Shown here: positions 1 through 8,069 of the stretch, piece by piece | Numbering within the stretch: position 1 is the first letter of the stretch | How the letters are laid out: every line of letters starts with the position of its first letter | Origin: Xanthomonas campestris pv. phormiicola | Lineage (GTDB): Bacteria; Pseudomonadota; Gammaproteobacteria; Xanthomonadales; Xanthomonadaceae | Assembly (NCBI GenBank): GCA_025666215.1 | Contig: CP102593.1 | Location: 1,625,001 to 1,689,000 of the forward strand | DNA length: 64,000 nucleotides | Direction: 5' to 3' | The notes under the pieces: model-generated | The model's input: the letters and a program-made list of their open reading frames with translations, nothing else | The model's database searches: none | What the model was told of the DNA's origin: nothing | Program-made: the position numbers and the translations under genes

Positions 1-60
1 ACTCTGGGCATCGTGCCTCATAGCGGCGGGCCTGTCGGTCACCTGATGGGTTGGACCGGG
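1..60 (+). pseudogene. fragment of a second AHH-type toxin gene (runs off left edge)
   Basis: The first 11 or so codons in frame 1 read TLGIVPHSGGP and closely match, in protein and DNA, an internal part of the AHH nuclease domain of the effector gene at 792-3374 (TLGVTPHSGGP, DNA near 952-985). Similarity stops shortly after this motif, and the reading frame runs on without recognisable homology to a stop near 216, inside the next gene. I read it as the end of a truncated or recombined toxin copy. The true start and length lie outside the window. Confidence 0.45.
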
Positions 61-121
61 CCAGACGTTGGAGTTAAGATTTTCCTTACCAGCCGAGAGG
101 CTCGCGGAAGGGATGTAACGT

Positions 122-757
122 ATGGAATCGACAACGTCCAATCAGCCCAAGCCTGGGGAGTTCTTCATCCTCGAAGCGGGCACCATCAATGGTCCAGCGA
201 ATGGGGTGGTGTTTGAGAACATCGATCGCTTGCTGTCGCCCCCGCGACTTATCCTGAAGCCAGAAGGTGGCGGCTTCCCGCCGCTGCGCGAAACCCCACG
301 TTTGGTCTACAACCCCAGCAAAGGCCCTCCGCCCAAAGACCTAGAGCCCGGCTTCAGTGGTTACTGGCTGGTGTCGGAACGGCTTCATCAGGTCATGGTC
401 TCGGTCGATCCCGACGCGTTTGCGTTCGCAGAGGTGGATTACCGCTTGGCCGACGGCTCGAAGGGGGCGCGCCACTTCTTCTGCGACGTAGTCCAAGAAA
501 TTGATGCGCTGAACGAAGAAGCGTCCAAGCTCTTCATCGACACCACCGAAGACTTCGTCAACGGCAAGTTCTACGACCTAATTGGCGCCAGTGTCACGTT
601 CGACCGCGAACGATTGGGCTCGGCGCATGTGTTCAAGACGCCTTATACGCTTGAGGTCTTCTGCGACAGGGTCTTCAAGGATGCAGTCGCCGCCGCAGGC
701 ATTGAGACCAATGCCGATGTCGATGGCATGTGGTTTATCGACGCCTCGAACTGCTAG
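122..757 (+). CDS. Imm11/DUF1629-like immunity protein
   Basis: A 211-residue protein with no signal peptide or membrane segment. It has the layout of the Imm11 (DUF1629) family: an N-terminal beta-rich part, the central YWLVSERLH motif, and a C-terminal VFCDRVFKDA...GMWFIDAS block. Proteins of this family neutralise cognate toxins in polymorphic toxin systems. The stop is 34 bases before an effector gene with an N-terminal nuclease domain, in the same direction, so it is probably the dedicated immunity protein. A cytoplasmic immunity protein fits a DNA-cleaving toxin better than the periplasmic lipoprotein immunities paired with cell-wall-degrading XVIPCD effectors. The ATG at 122 follows a weak purine-rich AAGGGA. 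The family call is by motif memory; the pairing is inference. Confidence 0.75.
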   Translation: MESTTSNQPKPGEFFILEAGTINGPANGVVFENIDRLLSPPRLILKPEGGGFPPLRETPRLVYNPSKGPPPKDLEPGFSGYWLVSERLHQVMVSVDPDAFAFAEVDYRLADGSKGARHFFCDVVQEIDALNEEASKLFIDTTEDFVNGKFYDLIGASVTFDRERLGSAHVFKTPYTLEVFCDRVFKDAVAAAGIETNADVDGMWFIDASNC

Positions 758-791
758 TGGGAAAAAAGCAGCTTAGGAAGGAGCTCGATCT

Positions 792-3374
792 ATGTCTCGC
801 AAAGGACCTAATTTCCAAGACCACCACGCCATCGAACAGCAGACGCTGGAGCGAAGCCAACTGCTCAAGACACTATCGGACGCAGGGCGTTTCGATATCC
901 ATGCCCCAGAAAACCGGATCTTTCTACCTGCCGATCCAGCGTTTGCGCAGACCCTGGGCGTTACCCCTCATAGCGGCGGGCCGATCGCGGACTACCAGAT
1001 CGGATTGCAACGGCGCTTGAGACGTTTGGAGTTGTCCCCAGATGGGAGCGGGGCGCTAGGTGGCGATCCGGACGCATTAGTCCGCATTACAGAGCGCGTG
1101 GAAACCCTCCGCGACACAGTGCGAGTGGGTCTTATCAATGGCGATTTGCACACCAACGCGCCGCTTGGCCTTCGCGCCGACGATATCCGTCCGAGTGTCC
1201 AGAACTTCTTTTACAACGAAGTTGCGTATGGGCAGGCCAATGCAGCGCAACTCCAGGGCCTGCAAGGCTACGCGCCGGTCGATCACGGCTGGGCGGCGGT
1301 GACCCACACCGAAGGCCGGGTGGTGAGTACCCTCCAGCACATTCAGAGCGTCCCCAATCCTTTGACCCGTGGTGGTGCGGTCGAACTCCAGCGCCATGGT
1401 CTGTCCCAAGCCATCTCGAATGCCTACCACGACGGCCGCTTGACCCTGTCGCCGAGTAGCGTGGTCGTGGTCGAGAACACCTTGGGCGAAGAAGCCGCAC
1501 GCAACCTCCGCGTGCCCCGCGGCCAACGCGGCGAAGTCGCCATGCAGCTGTTGATGGGCGAGGCGTCCGCCCGCGGTTTGACCCGTGCTGGTGGACTGCT
1601 GGCTACGGGCGTGGATGCCGTGATGACCGCGCGCACGGCTTCGGCGCTGATGGAGCAGGGCAACACCACGGCCGCGCAGTCTGAGGTCGATCACGCCATT
1701 GCACGCAACGTTGGTGGCTGGGCCGGCGGTGCGGCGACGGCGGCTGCATTGGGCAGCAGTAGCGGGTTCGTGCCCTCGGCGCTGGTGGTGGGCGATGCCA
1801 TCCTGATGAGCAAGGCCTTCGACAAAGCCGTCGACCTCAACGAGAACCGCGACATCTTCCACCAGACCGACAAGGCCGGGGTGGAGTGGCAGTTCAACGG
1901 GCGGGATTGGGAGCGCCAAGGCGCGTTCGACCGCACGCCCGACGGGCGCGACACTCCTGCTCAGGGACCGGTGGGAGCCAGTTACGTCAAATCGCAGGAA
2001 TTGGGCGCCATGGCGAACGCCAAGGCCGCCGAGTTCGCGCTGGGCAAAGCGCCCCCGCCGCAGGATCCGTTCAACCTCCCGGCCCAGGCCGGCGACCGGA
2101 CGGGCCTCGACAACCAGAACTGGCAGCGCAATCCGACCACTGAGTCCTGGGAGCGCCAGGTCAAGACAGGCGTGTCGGGTGCCAACGACCATGGCGTCTA
2201 TGAGCCGCAGGCCGCTACACCAGAACAGGCGCAGCGCCTGAACCAGGAAGCCCTGGCGCGCATCGAGAACAACGTCGCCACCGGCCGCGAGGCCATCGCC
2301 CAGGCCTATCTGGAAAGCCATGCCGCCCAGCGCGGGCAGGACTACGGCGTGGGGGTGCCCGCCGCGGTGGAGAATGCCCGGGCCAGGCAGGATCAGGTGC
2401 AAGGCCACGACGGTCAGCTTTACCAGCGCACTGCTGAGGGGCAATGGGCCGGGAAGGACGGGATGGCCAGCGGCAACCTGGCGGTGGAGCTGGAGCTCAC
2501 CAACCAGATGCGCCAGCCGTCCCTGGAGCGTGCCCAAGAAACCTTGGCGGCCATCGAAGCGCGTCCTGCGCCGACGGTGGCGCAGATGGAGCACAACGAA
2601 CTCCTGCACCGCTATCGGGTTGCCGGCATCGACCTCAACGCCCAGGAAAACAACTTGGAGGCGGTGAAGCTCGCCACCCAGCGGACAAAGGAGGCCGAAG
2701 GCCTCACCGGCCGGATGATGCAGCAGTTGAAGCCGAACGAGCAGGGGCAATACGGCTACGACAGCCCGATTGTTCACTACCAGATCGGACAGGACGGGAT
2801 GGCCCACCAGGTCGCCTTGACCACCCCGGAGGAGTTGCGCCACGCCAAGGCTGAGTTGAGCCAGTCTGCTGTGGCGCACGTGCCGACGCTGGCCACGGTC
2901 TCGGTCACCGCACCGGGCCGCAGCAAGCAGCAGGAGGCCGAGCCGGCGCAGGAGAAGAGCGCGCAGGGTCCGATGCTGGCCGACAACCCCGCGCATCCAG
3001 ACCATTCCACCTACCAGACGATCCATTCCTGGGTCAGCGGAACGGGGAACTGGAACGAAGACGAGAGCCGCAACGTCACCGCTGCGCTCTACAAGCAGCA
3101 GGCCGAAGACCCGTTGGTGAAGCGGGTGGACCGAGTGACCGGCGCGCTGGGCAAGGACGGGGCCGAGAGCGTGCTGGCGGTCTATGCGCCGTTCGGCGAC
3201 AAGCTGCCGTTCTTCCACGCCCGCGTGGATGGGCGGGAAGCGGCCCAGCAGCCAGCAGAACAGAGCCTGGTGCAGGCCGAGCAGATCAAGGTGGAGCAGG
3301 TGCGCCAGCAGCAGGTGGAGATGACGCAGCAGCAGACCACGCAACAGCAGGCAGGCCAAAGCCGGTCTCTGTGA
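792..3374 (+). CDS. type IV secretion antibacterial effector: N-terminal AHH nuclease, C-terminal XVIPCD
   Basis: An 860-residue protein. Residues 1-80 carry an AHH-type HNH/Endo VII nuclease signature: GPNFQDHH (His11, His12), NRIFLPAD and PHSGGP (His60). A long Ala/Gln-rich middle region includes a Gly/Ala-rich stretch near residues 270-340. The C-terminal 130 residues match the Xanthomonas VirD4-interacting domain (XVIPCD): LADNPAHPDHSTY, then VYAPFGDKLPFFHA, and a Gln-rich tail. XVIPCD proteins are delivered by the bacterial-killing type IV secretion system through the VirD4 coupling protein. Here the toxin domain is N-terminal, as expected when the secretion signal occupies the C-terminus. 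A strong ribosome site AGGAAGGAG precedes the ATG. The gene upstream is the probable immunity gene. Nuclease activity is predicted, not shown. Confidence 0.85.
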   Translation: MSRKGPNFQDHHAIEQQTLERSQLLKTLSDAGRFDIHAPENRIFLPADPAFAQTLGVTPHSGGPIADYQIGLQRRLRRLELSPDGSGALGGDPDALVRITERVETLRDTVRVGLINGDLHTNAPLGLRADDIRPSVQNFFYNEVAYGQANAAQLQGLQGYAPVDHGWAAVTHTEGRVVSTLQHIQSVPNPLTRGGAVELQRHGLSQAISNAYHDGRLTLSPSSVVVVENTLGEEAARNLRVPRGQRGEVAMQLLMGEASARGLTRAGGLLATGVDAVMTARTASALMEQGNTTAAQSEVDHAIARNVGGWAGGAATAAALGSSSGFVPSALVVGDAILMSKAFDKAVDLNENRDIFHQTDKAGVEWQFNGRDWERQGAFDRTPDGRDTPAQGPVGASYVKSQELGAMANAKAAEFALGKAPPPQDPFNLPAQAGDRTGLDNQNWQRNPTTESWERQVKTGVSGANDHGVYEPQAATPEQAQRLNQEALARIENNVATGREAIAQAYLESHAAQRGQDYGVGVPAAVENARARQDQVQGHDGQLYQRTAEGQWAGKDGMASGNLAVELELTNQMRQPSLERAQETLAAIEARPAPTVAQMEHNELLHRYRVAGIDLNAQENNLEAVKLATQRTKEAEGLTGRMMQQLKPNEQGQYGYDSPIVHYQIGQDGMAHQVALTTPEELRHAKAELSQSAVAHVPTLATVSVTAPGRSKQQEAEPAQEKSAQGPMLADNPAHPDHSTYQTIHSWVSGTGNWNEDESRNVTAALYKQQAEDPLVKRVDRVTGALGKDGAESVLAVYAPFGDKLPFFHARVDGREAAQQPAEQSLVQAEQIKVEQVRQQQVEMTQQQTTQQQAGQSRSL

Positions 3375-3468
3375 GGGCGGCTACCGGCGTGGCACTGCGG
3401 TGCGTGTTGCGAGGGGGCGGACCCCGCAGCACAAGGGTCCTGTCTCCGTTGGCCGCGTGGTTCATTGC

Positions 3469-3702
3469 CTACCGGGCGGTCGTCTCCTTGAGCGCTTGCG
3501 CGCCCACCTGGTCCAGGATGCCGCGCGCCGCGCGGGCGGCGGTGTAGATGGCCTCTCCCAGCGCGGGCAGGGTGCGTGGATCCAGATAGGGCGCCGTGCC
3601 GGCGGCGAGGATGTCGCCATGCGCGGCGATGGTGCGGATCAGGCCGTCGAGCGCATCGGCCTGGTCGAGGGTGATGCCGAAGACAAAGCGGTTGGACGCC
3701 AT
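3469..3702 (-). CDS. small conserved hypothetical protein, partner of SymE-type gene
   Basis: A 77-residue protein starting MASNRFVFGITLDQ. The start at 3702 is preceded by GGAGG at good spacing; the longer reading frame to 4002 is rejected because it overlaps the SymE gene and has composition unlike a protein. It is predicted mostly helical, with no signal peptide. It lies 38 bases downstream of the SymE-type gene in the same direction, so the two are probably co-transcribed. It resembles small DUF3077/DUF6124-type proteins of pseudomonads and xanthomonads, but only loosely. No function can be given; an accessory or antitoxin-like role is conceivable. Confidence 0.6.
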   Translation of the reverse strand: MASNRFVFGITLDQADALDGLIRTIAAHGDILAAGTAPYLDPRTLPALGEAIYTAARAARGILDQVGAQALKETTAR

Positions 3703-3740
3703 CTCAGCGATCCTCCGGTGCGTGGTGGGCGATGGCTGCG

Positions 3741-4127
3741 TCAGTCCTCGCGGGCCACGCTCAACACCAGTTCGCCATTGCGCACCTGCACGCGCAGCGT
3801 CTGGCCGATGGCGAAGCCCAGCTGTTCCAGCCAGCGGCCGCGGAAGCGCAACATGGGCACGTGCTGGTGGCTGGTGGGGTAGTAGCCATAGCCCACCGTG
3901 CACTGCGTGGGCGGGCGCGGGCGGCGAGGCGCGCGTGACGCGCGGGCCAGCTCGGCGGCGATGGCGGCCGCGGCGTCTTCCACCGACATCATCGGGGTGC
4001 ACGGTGGCTCGATGTAACGCAGGAACCCGGCCGGCTCGGGCTCAGGTTTGGGCTGCGGCTGGCGCGCTGCACGTTTGCGGGCAGGCGGGGTGCGCGGAGT
4101 GGTGGGGCGGGGTGACGGTTGACGCAT
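3741..4127 (-). CDS. SymE-family protein (type I toxin-like)
   Basis: A 128-residue protein. The N-terminal 60 residues are Pro/Arg/Lys-rich and probably disordered. Residues from about 82 on contain TVGYGYYPTSHQH, then PMLRFRGRWLEQLGF, then GQTLRVQVRNGELVL, which is the SymE/AbrB-like fold. E. coli SymE is SOS-induced, controlled by an antisense RNA, and acts on nucleic acid. The start at 4127 has an AAGGAGG ribosome site. About 300 bases of highly structured leader lie upstream (separate entry). In Xanthomonas such genes are common near toxin loci. Whether this copy is toxic is unknown. Confidence 0.75.
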   Translation of the reverse strand: MRQPSPRPTTPRTPPARKRAARQPQPKPEPEPAGFLRYIEPPCTPMMSVEDAAAAIAAELARASRAPRRPRPPTQCTVGYGYYPTSHQHVPMLRFRGRWLEQLGFAIGQTLRVQVRNGELVLSVARED

Positions 4128-4139
4128 GGCACAGCCTCC

Positions 4140-4390
4140 TTGGCAGACAGGAACCCGCGCCGAAGGGCGACGGGATGTCGGGAGGTTAGAAACCGCACAC
4201 AGCCGGCGGGCTTATTTCCCCGAAGGGTGTTGTATTCGCCGCCCTCCCGACGCAGACAGCGCGTCGGAGTGTGCCTGCGAACAGGCACAAAAAACCCACC
4301 GGTTTGACGGAGGTGGGTGCCGCTGTGTGAGGAGTTTCTACGCTCCTTGGAGGGAATGGTGCTACTGGTTTTCGGGGATGTCAACTAGTT
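4140..4390 (-). promoter_or_regulatory. structured leader of the SymE-type gene (possible C4-like antisense leader)
   Basis: Read leftward, this stretch holds a terminator-like hairpin (4289-4318), a GTGCCTG-TTCG-CAGGCAC hairpin (4271-4288), a GACGC...GCGTC hairpin near 4242-4265, and short complementary blocks including GTTTCTAACCTCCCG. A TTGACA sits at 4379-4384 on the minus strand. The density of stems and an early terminator before the gene suggest attenuation or a processed antisense RNA, as in phage P1/P4 C4-type leaders. That comparison rests on appearance only. Confidence 0.4.
4289..4318 (-). terminator. terminator-like hairpin in SymE leader
   Basis: On the minus strand ACCCACC pairs with GGTGGGT around an 11-base loop and is followed by six T. 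It could end transcription of the gene at 4447-4866 or attenuate the SymE leader. Confidence 0.55.
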
Positions 4391-4446
4391 TTTGGCTATA
4401 ACGGGAAAGGTAATTTTTTAGGTGAATCTGACCTCTTATCTAACTG

Positions 4447-4866
4447 TTAAGCGCCATCCTTTCGCTTTGCCATTCTTTCGATTGCGGCTTGAACCACCAG
4501 CTTGGCAGCCTGTCGGCCTTCTTCATTTTGCGACCAAGTTACGCTTTCGCGTGACAACGCTAAGCCAGCGAGAGTTTCGCTCAAGACGACTTCAATGCCA
4601 CGATCTACGAGCTCAGACGCTTCAACGTAGATGTCAGGTCCGCAGCCAAAATGCTTGCGCGCATGGTCGAGTTCCACAAGGACAACAATAGCGCCAGAGG
4701 CAAGGCGGCAACCAAAGCCGTGGGCCCCGCCCATGCCTGGCTCCTCCCAGCTGTCCAAGGGAATCTGTAATCGCTCAGAGAGTTCAAAGATTGAAGTCTG
4801 GATGGTGCAGAGTGGGAACTCTACCCGCAGCCTGTCGCCTTTGGAGAGCTTTGATGGTGCCAGCAT
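4447..4866 (-). CDS. hypothetical protein in defence/cassette region
   Basis: A 139-residue soluble protein with no signal peptide or membrane segment. I do not recognise the family. It has a Gly-rich centre (GMGGAHGFGCR), Cys at about residues 53 and 74, and a Lys/Arg-rich end. GC content is lower than in the core genes further right, as for its neighbours. The stop TAA lies in a GCGCTTAACAGTTAGAT context that resembles a degenerate attC core, and the start is preceded by GGCTTAACTC, like the inner half of an attC. That suggests a decayed cassette gene. Small proteins of this size in such arrays are often immunity proteins, but nothing proves it here. Confidence 0.6.
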   Translation of the reverse strand: MLAPSKLSKGDRLRVEFPLCTIQTSIFELSERLQIPLDSWEEPGMGGAHGFGCRLASGAIVVLVELDHARKHFGCGPDIYVEASELVDRGIEVVLSETLAGLALSRESVTWSQNEEGRQAAKLVVQAAIERMAKRKDGA

Positions 4867-4906
4867 GGGTCATGACTTTTTGAGTTAAGCCGAGTCGCGA
4901 AGAGGC

Positions 4907-5374
4907 TCATGCTTTAGTGGGTATAATATCTACGCTCATGCCCAATGTCATTGGGGGAAATATATGACGAAAAGTAATGCATCGACCATTGTTGGTGACC
5001 AGGGAGTATTGGCTAACGGCGCCATCCCCTATTGGGTCGTACTCATCAATCCTAACAATGGAAAATGGCAGAAAGGGAGCTGCCTCTATCAGAGGAACGG
5101 CCTCGACAAGGTGGCCGTCATTCGAGGTGAAGTGCAGCGCTGCGGAAGTGCAAATTTGAAGGGATAGTCCAAGACTGGGATACCTATCCGGCCCTAAGGT
5201 CACCTCGCACGGACTAATTTGAATGAACGTGCCATCGACGAACTCTAGAAAAGCATCGAAGCCAACGATAGGCAGAGTTAGGTCGTTCACCCACGCGGGG
5301 TGAACTCCCTCTGAACGGAAAAGCCAGAGGTTGCATATATTGTTTTTGAGCAGCGGGTATTTTTCCAGTGACAT
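4907..5374 (-). CDS. hypothetical protein in defence/cassette region
   Basis: A 155-residue protein starting MSLEKYPLLKNN. It is mostly beta-strand in appearance, with no signal peptide or membrane segment, and I do not recognise its family. Codon use and base composition (about 50% GC) are clearly unlike the high-GC core, indicating acquisition by transfer. It is 40 bases from the next leftward gene, and the gap carries a CGGCTTAACTC sequence resembling half of an attC. Upstream is CGCTTAATTCGG, also attC-like. Size and fold impression would suit an immunity or antitoxin protein, which is a guess. Confidence 0.6.
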   Translation of the reverse strand: MSLEKYPLLKNNICNLWLFRSEGVHPAWVNDLTLPIVGFDAFLEFVDGTFIQISPCEVTLGPDRYPSLGLSLQICTSAALHFTSNDGHLVEAVPLIEAAPFLPFSIVRIDEYDPIGDGAVSQYSLVTNNGRCITFRHIFPPMTLGMSVDIIPTKA

Positions 5375-5594
5375 CCGATTTCCGAATTAAGCGGCGCCGC
5401 TAGGTCATTTTAGGTTGAAGGAATTTATACGAAAAAGCACGGTAAACGTTTGTTTCATCGCTGGACCATGCTGCGGAACGCCAGGAATGGCGATGCGAAG
5501 GAGTCGGGCCATGTGAGCCAGCGTAGCCCTTTTCGATGGTCAGCACATTCCGAAAAGCTCTCGCCACGTGACCGGAAGATACCGTATTCGCTTG
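5375..5594. other. intergenic stretch without a gene
   Basis: Low-GC sequence between the unknown gene at 4907-5374 and the palindromic repeat at 5595. I see no open frame worth calling. The first 30 bases contain an attC-like GAATTAAGCGGCGCCGCT. Confidence 0.5.
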
Positions 5595-5645
5595 AACAAA
5601 GAGGCTAGAGGGAATATAAATGTCAAACGCATATTTCCTCTGGCC
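5595..5645 (+). repeat. palindromic repeat, copy 1 (right arm split by the IS element)
   Basis: The left arm at 5595-5617 pairs with a right arm starting ATATTTCCTCTGGCC at 5631 around a 13-base loop (5618-5630). The rest of the right arm resumes after the insertion element at 7002. It is the same element as 8070-8128, in the same orientation. The GGCCAGAGG arms resemble REP-like palindromes associated with RAYT transposases; that link is tentative. Confidence 0.75.
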
Positions 5646-6992
5646 CTGAGGTTTCCCCAGCTTTAGTTCTTAGCAATCAAGAGTTTGCAGCGTCTTTGGT
5701 TTGCAAAAGCGCGCGCATGGCGCGATCTTCGCGGTTACCACACCAATGAGGATCGCAGACCATGCGCGCGAGCCAAGTATTGCAAAGATGCCTGGAGTCG
5801 GCACTGTCGCCGATGCATGCACTACGCCGGCAGACGCTGCTGCTGGCGGTGGAGTCGCTGCTGGCGGGTCGCCGCCTGGTGCTGATCGATCTGGCCCGCA
5901 GCTGGTTGGACGCCGAACGTATCCGTGCGCCGCTGAAGCGACTGGATCGGTTGCTGAGCAACCCACGCTTGCACGCCGAACGTGAGCGCCTGTATGGCGG
6001 CATGGTGCGCTGGCTGGTGCGCTCGCCCACGCCGGTGATCGCGGTCGATTGGTGCCGCTTGAAGGGCGATGGCCGCTGGCATCTGTTGCGCGCCGCGGTG
6101 CCAGTGGGCGGACGAACCTTGACGTTGCTGGAGCAGGTGTTACCGGAACGGGAACTGGCGTCGCCAAAGGTAGAGCGTCGCTTCCTTGAACGCCTCAAAA
6201 CACTGTTGCCCGAGCACAGCCGTCCGATCCTGATCACCGACGCAGGCTTCCGGGCGCCGTGGTGCCGGACGGTGGAGCGGCTGGGATGGCAGTGGATCAC
6301 GCGCCTGCGGCATCGCACCCAGGTCAAACCTATCGAGATCCCCGACCAGGCCGATCAGTGGGTACCGTGCCGCGCTCTGTACGCGTTGACCCTGACGGGC
6401 AAGTCACGCGATCTGGGCGTGTTCGACGTGGTGCGCAACGAGCCGATTCAGGCGCGCCTGGTCCTGCATGCGGATAGGCCGCGGGGACGGCGGCACACGA
6501 CGCTCAAGGGCGAGCGCCGCCGCGGCAAGCAAAGCCGGCAGCATGCACAGCGCGAGGCCGAACCCTGGTTGTTGATGGCGTGCAAGGAGATGGCTCACGT
6601 CAGCGCCGGGCAGGTGGTGGCGATCTATCGCCGGCGGATGCAGATCGAACTCGGGTTCCGCGATCTGAAATCGCATCGCTACGGCCAGGCCTTCGAGGAC
6701 AGCCTGACCCGCAAGCGCGAGCGGATCGAGACGTTGTTGCTGCTGCACGCATTGGCGATGTTCGTGTCCTGGCTGGCAGGCATGGCGGCCGAAGCGATCG
6801 AGGCACAGGACAAGCTCAACCCTTACCCGACCGCACGCAGGCTCTACTGCCTGGTGCGATTGGGTCAGGAAGCCTTACAGCGAGGATGGTTGGAACGACC
6901 GCTCCACGCCATGCTTCACGCGCTACGTCAGCTGTCACCGGAGGCCAGTCAGAACATGCGGTTCGTAACATGAAAAAGTGGGGAAACCTCAG
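5646..6992 (+). mobile_element. complete IS4-family insertion sequence
   Basis: A 1,347-bp element with perfect 14-bp terminal inverted repeats, CTGAGGTTTCCCCA at 5646-5659 and its complement at 6979-6992. It is flanked by a perfect 9-bp direct repeat CCTCTGGCC (5637-5645 and 6993-7001), the target duplication. It carries one full-length transposase gene. It landed inside the right arm of a palindromic repeat. Everything needed for activity appears intact, so the insertion is probably recent. Confidence 0.92.
5762..6973 (+). CDS. IS4-family transposase
   Basis: A 403-residue DDE transposase. The three catalytic regions are visible: AVDWCRLKG (first Asp, about residue 98), ITDAGFRAPW (second Asp, about 160), and YRRRMQIELGFRDLK (about 283-297). 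The last fits the IS4 signature Y-(2)-R-(3)-E-(6)-K. The frame is uninterrupted from ATG to stop and stays within the terminal inverted repeats of the element. It catalyses cut-and-paste movement of the element. Confidence 0.93.
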   Translation: MRASQVLQRCLESALSPMHALRRQTLLLAVESLLAGRRLVLIDLARSWLDAERIRAPLKRLDRLLSNPRLHAERERLYGGMVRWLVRSPTPVIAVDWCRLKGDGRWHLLRAAVPVGGRTLTLLEQVLPERELASPKVERRFLERLKTLLPEHSRPILITDAGFRAPWCRTVERLGWQWITRLRHRTQVKPIEIPDQADQWVPCRALYALTLTGKSRDLGVFDVVRNEPIQARLVLHADRPRGRRHTTLKGERRRGKQSRQHAQREAEPWLLMACKEMAHVSAGQVVAIYRRRMQIELGFRDLKSHRYGQAFEDSLTRKRERIETLLLLHALAMFVSWLAGMAAEAIEAQDKLNPYPTARRLYCLVRLGQEALQRGWLERPLHAMLHALRQLSPEASQNMRFVT

Positions 6993-7025
6993 CCTCTGGC
7001 CCCTTTTTTTATTGGTTTCGTAGTT

Positions 7026-8024
7026 CTACAACTCCTGGTCGGCATATGCGTCCAAAATGCGGTCGCGTATGTTGGGGTTGTAAAAGTCCTTTTTGCTGCT
7101 GCTAGGGTTGTTGGGGTCGAGTAGGCGTGAGTGGACAAGCCCGCGCTCTTTCATTAATGGCTTCTTGATGGCATGGAACTCGGCGTTGAACTTGATGTCC
7201 GGTTTGCGGCGGCGCAACTGAACCTGCAAATCGGCGTAGGACCATGGGTACGTTTCCATCAGTTGGTTTTCGTCCAGCCGTATGGCAAGCGCTTCGGGAT
7301 CACGAGTGACCTGCACATTGGCCGCCGTGTCGAGGTTTGACCGCCGCAGGCGCACGTCAACGCGCACAGCGACCTGGTACTCGCCATTGGCAGCGGGCTG
7401 TGTTGCTGTTGCTTGCAAGCGATCAATCAATCGCTTCTCGTCTCGCGTGACAACAACGGCGCCCACTTCCTCGATGCCGTGGAAGAACGCAACAGGCAGC
7501 ATCAACGAAAGGGAGGACCCGAAGTCGCGGTCAAACCATGTCTTGCTTAGTGCCACGTAGTTGCGCACGCTCGCGCAAGCCAGTTCAAGCACGTTTCGCT
7601 GCAACAGAGCACTGGCGACGATGAAGTGAGTAGCGTTGTCGCGGACATCGATAATCGCTTCTAGGTTCAATGCCACTTCTTGCGGCACACGACTGGCGCG
7701 GTCCTGTGCCTTTTCCAATGCGACGACGCACGCACTCAACTGCAATGTCATCGCGTTGCCCGCGCGGTTCTTCTTCACAGTCATGTGCTTGGTGCTCTTC
7801 TCGCCACCCTTCAACTGTCGTGGTACACGCACCTGGATGGCTTTGGGGTCGTTCTTTGACTCTTTCAACAACTTCGCCTTTAAAAGCAGTTCCCATGCAT
7901 TGACGGCGAGGATGCAAAAGGTCTCTTCGCGGTATGAAAAGGTGGGTTTGTTGTAGACCTCAATTGCCGCAAGCATCGCTGCGTGCGACTTTTCAATGAA
8001 TTTTTGGTGCAGTGCAGCGGCCAT
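7026..8024 (-). CDS. DUF3644 HEPN-type protein, probable phage-defence function
   Basis: A 332-residue protein. The N-terminal part (residues 1-150) matches DUF3644: AAIEVYNKPTFSYREETF, NAWELLLKAKLL, and a HEPN-type R-x4-H motif RDNATH (Arg128, His133). The HEPN motif is the usual active site of RNA-cleaving defence and toxin proteins. The C-terminal half is charged and unfamiliar. There is no signal peptide. The gene sits between the two copies of a palindromic repeat, just left of the AbiV-like gene, in a run of leftward accessory genes. Its stop is 24 bases from the IS-side target duplication, so the insertion did not interrupt it. The defence role comes from family and neighbourhood; its target is unknown. 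Confidence 0.7.
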   Translation of the reverse strand: MAAALHQKFIEKSHAAMLAAIEVYNKPTFSYREETFCILAVNAWELLLKAKLLKESKNDPKAIQVRVPRQLKGGEKSTKHMTVKKNRAGNAMTLQLSACVVALEKAQDRASRVPQEVALNLEAIIDVRDNATHFIVASALLQRNVLELACASVRNYVALSKTWFDRDFGSSLSLMLPVAFFHGIEEVGAVVVTRDEKRLIDRLQATATQPAANGEYQVAVRVDVRLRRSNLDTAANVQVTRDPEALAIRLDENQLMETYPWSYADLQVQLRRRKPDIKFNAEFHAIKKPLMKERGLVHSRLLDPNNPSSSKKDFYNPNIRDRILDAYADQEL

Positions 8025-8069
8025 CCCTTAGATTCCCTGTTCCTGTGGATGCATCATGATGGTCAGTTG

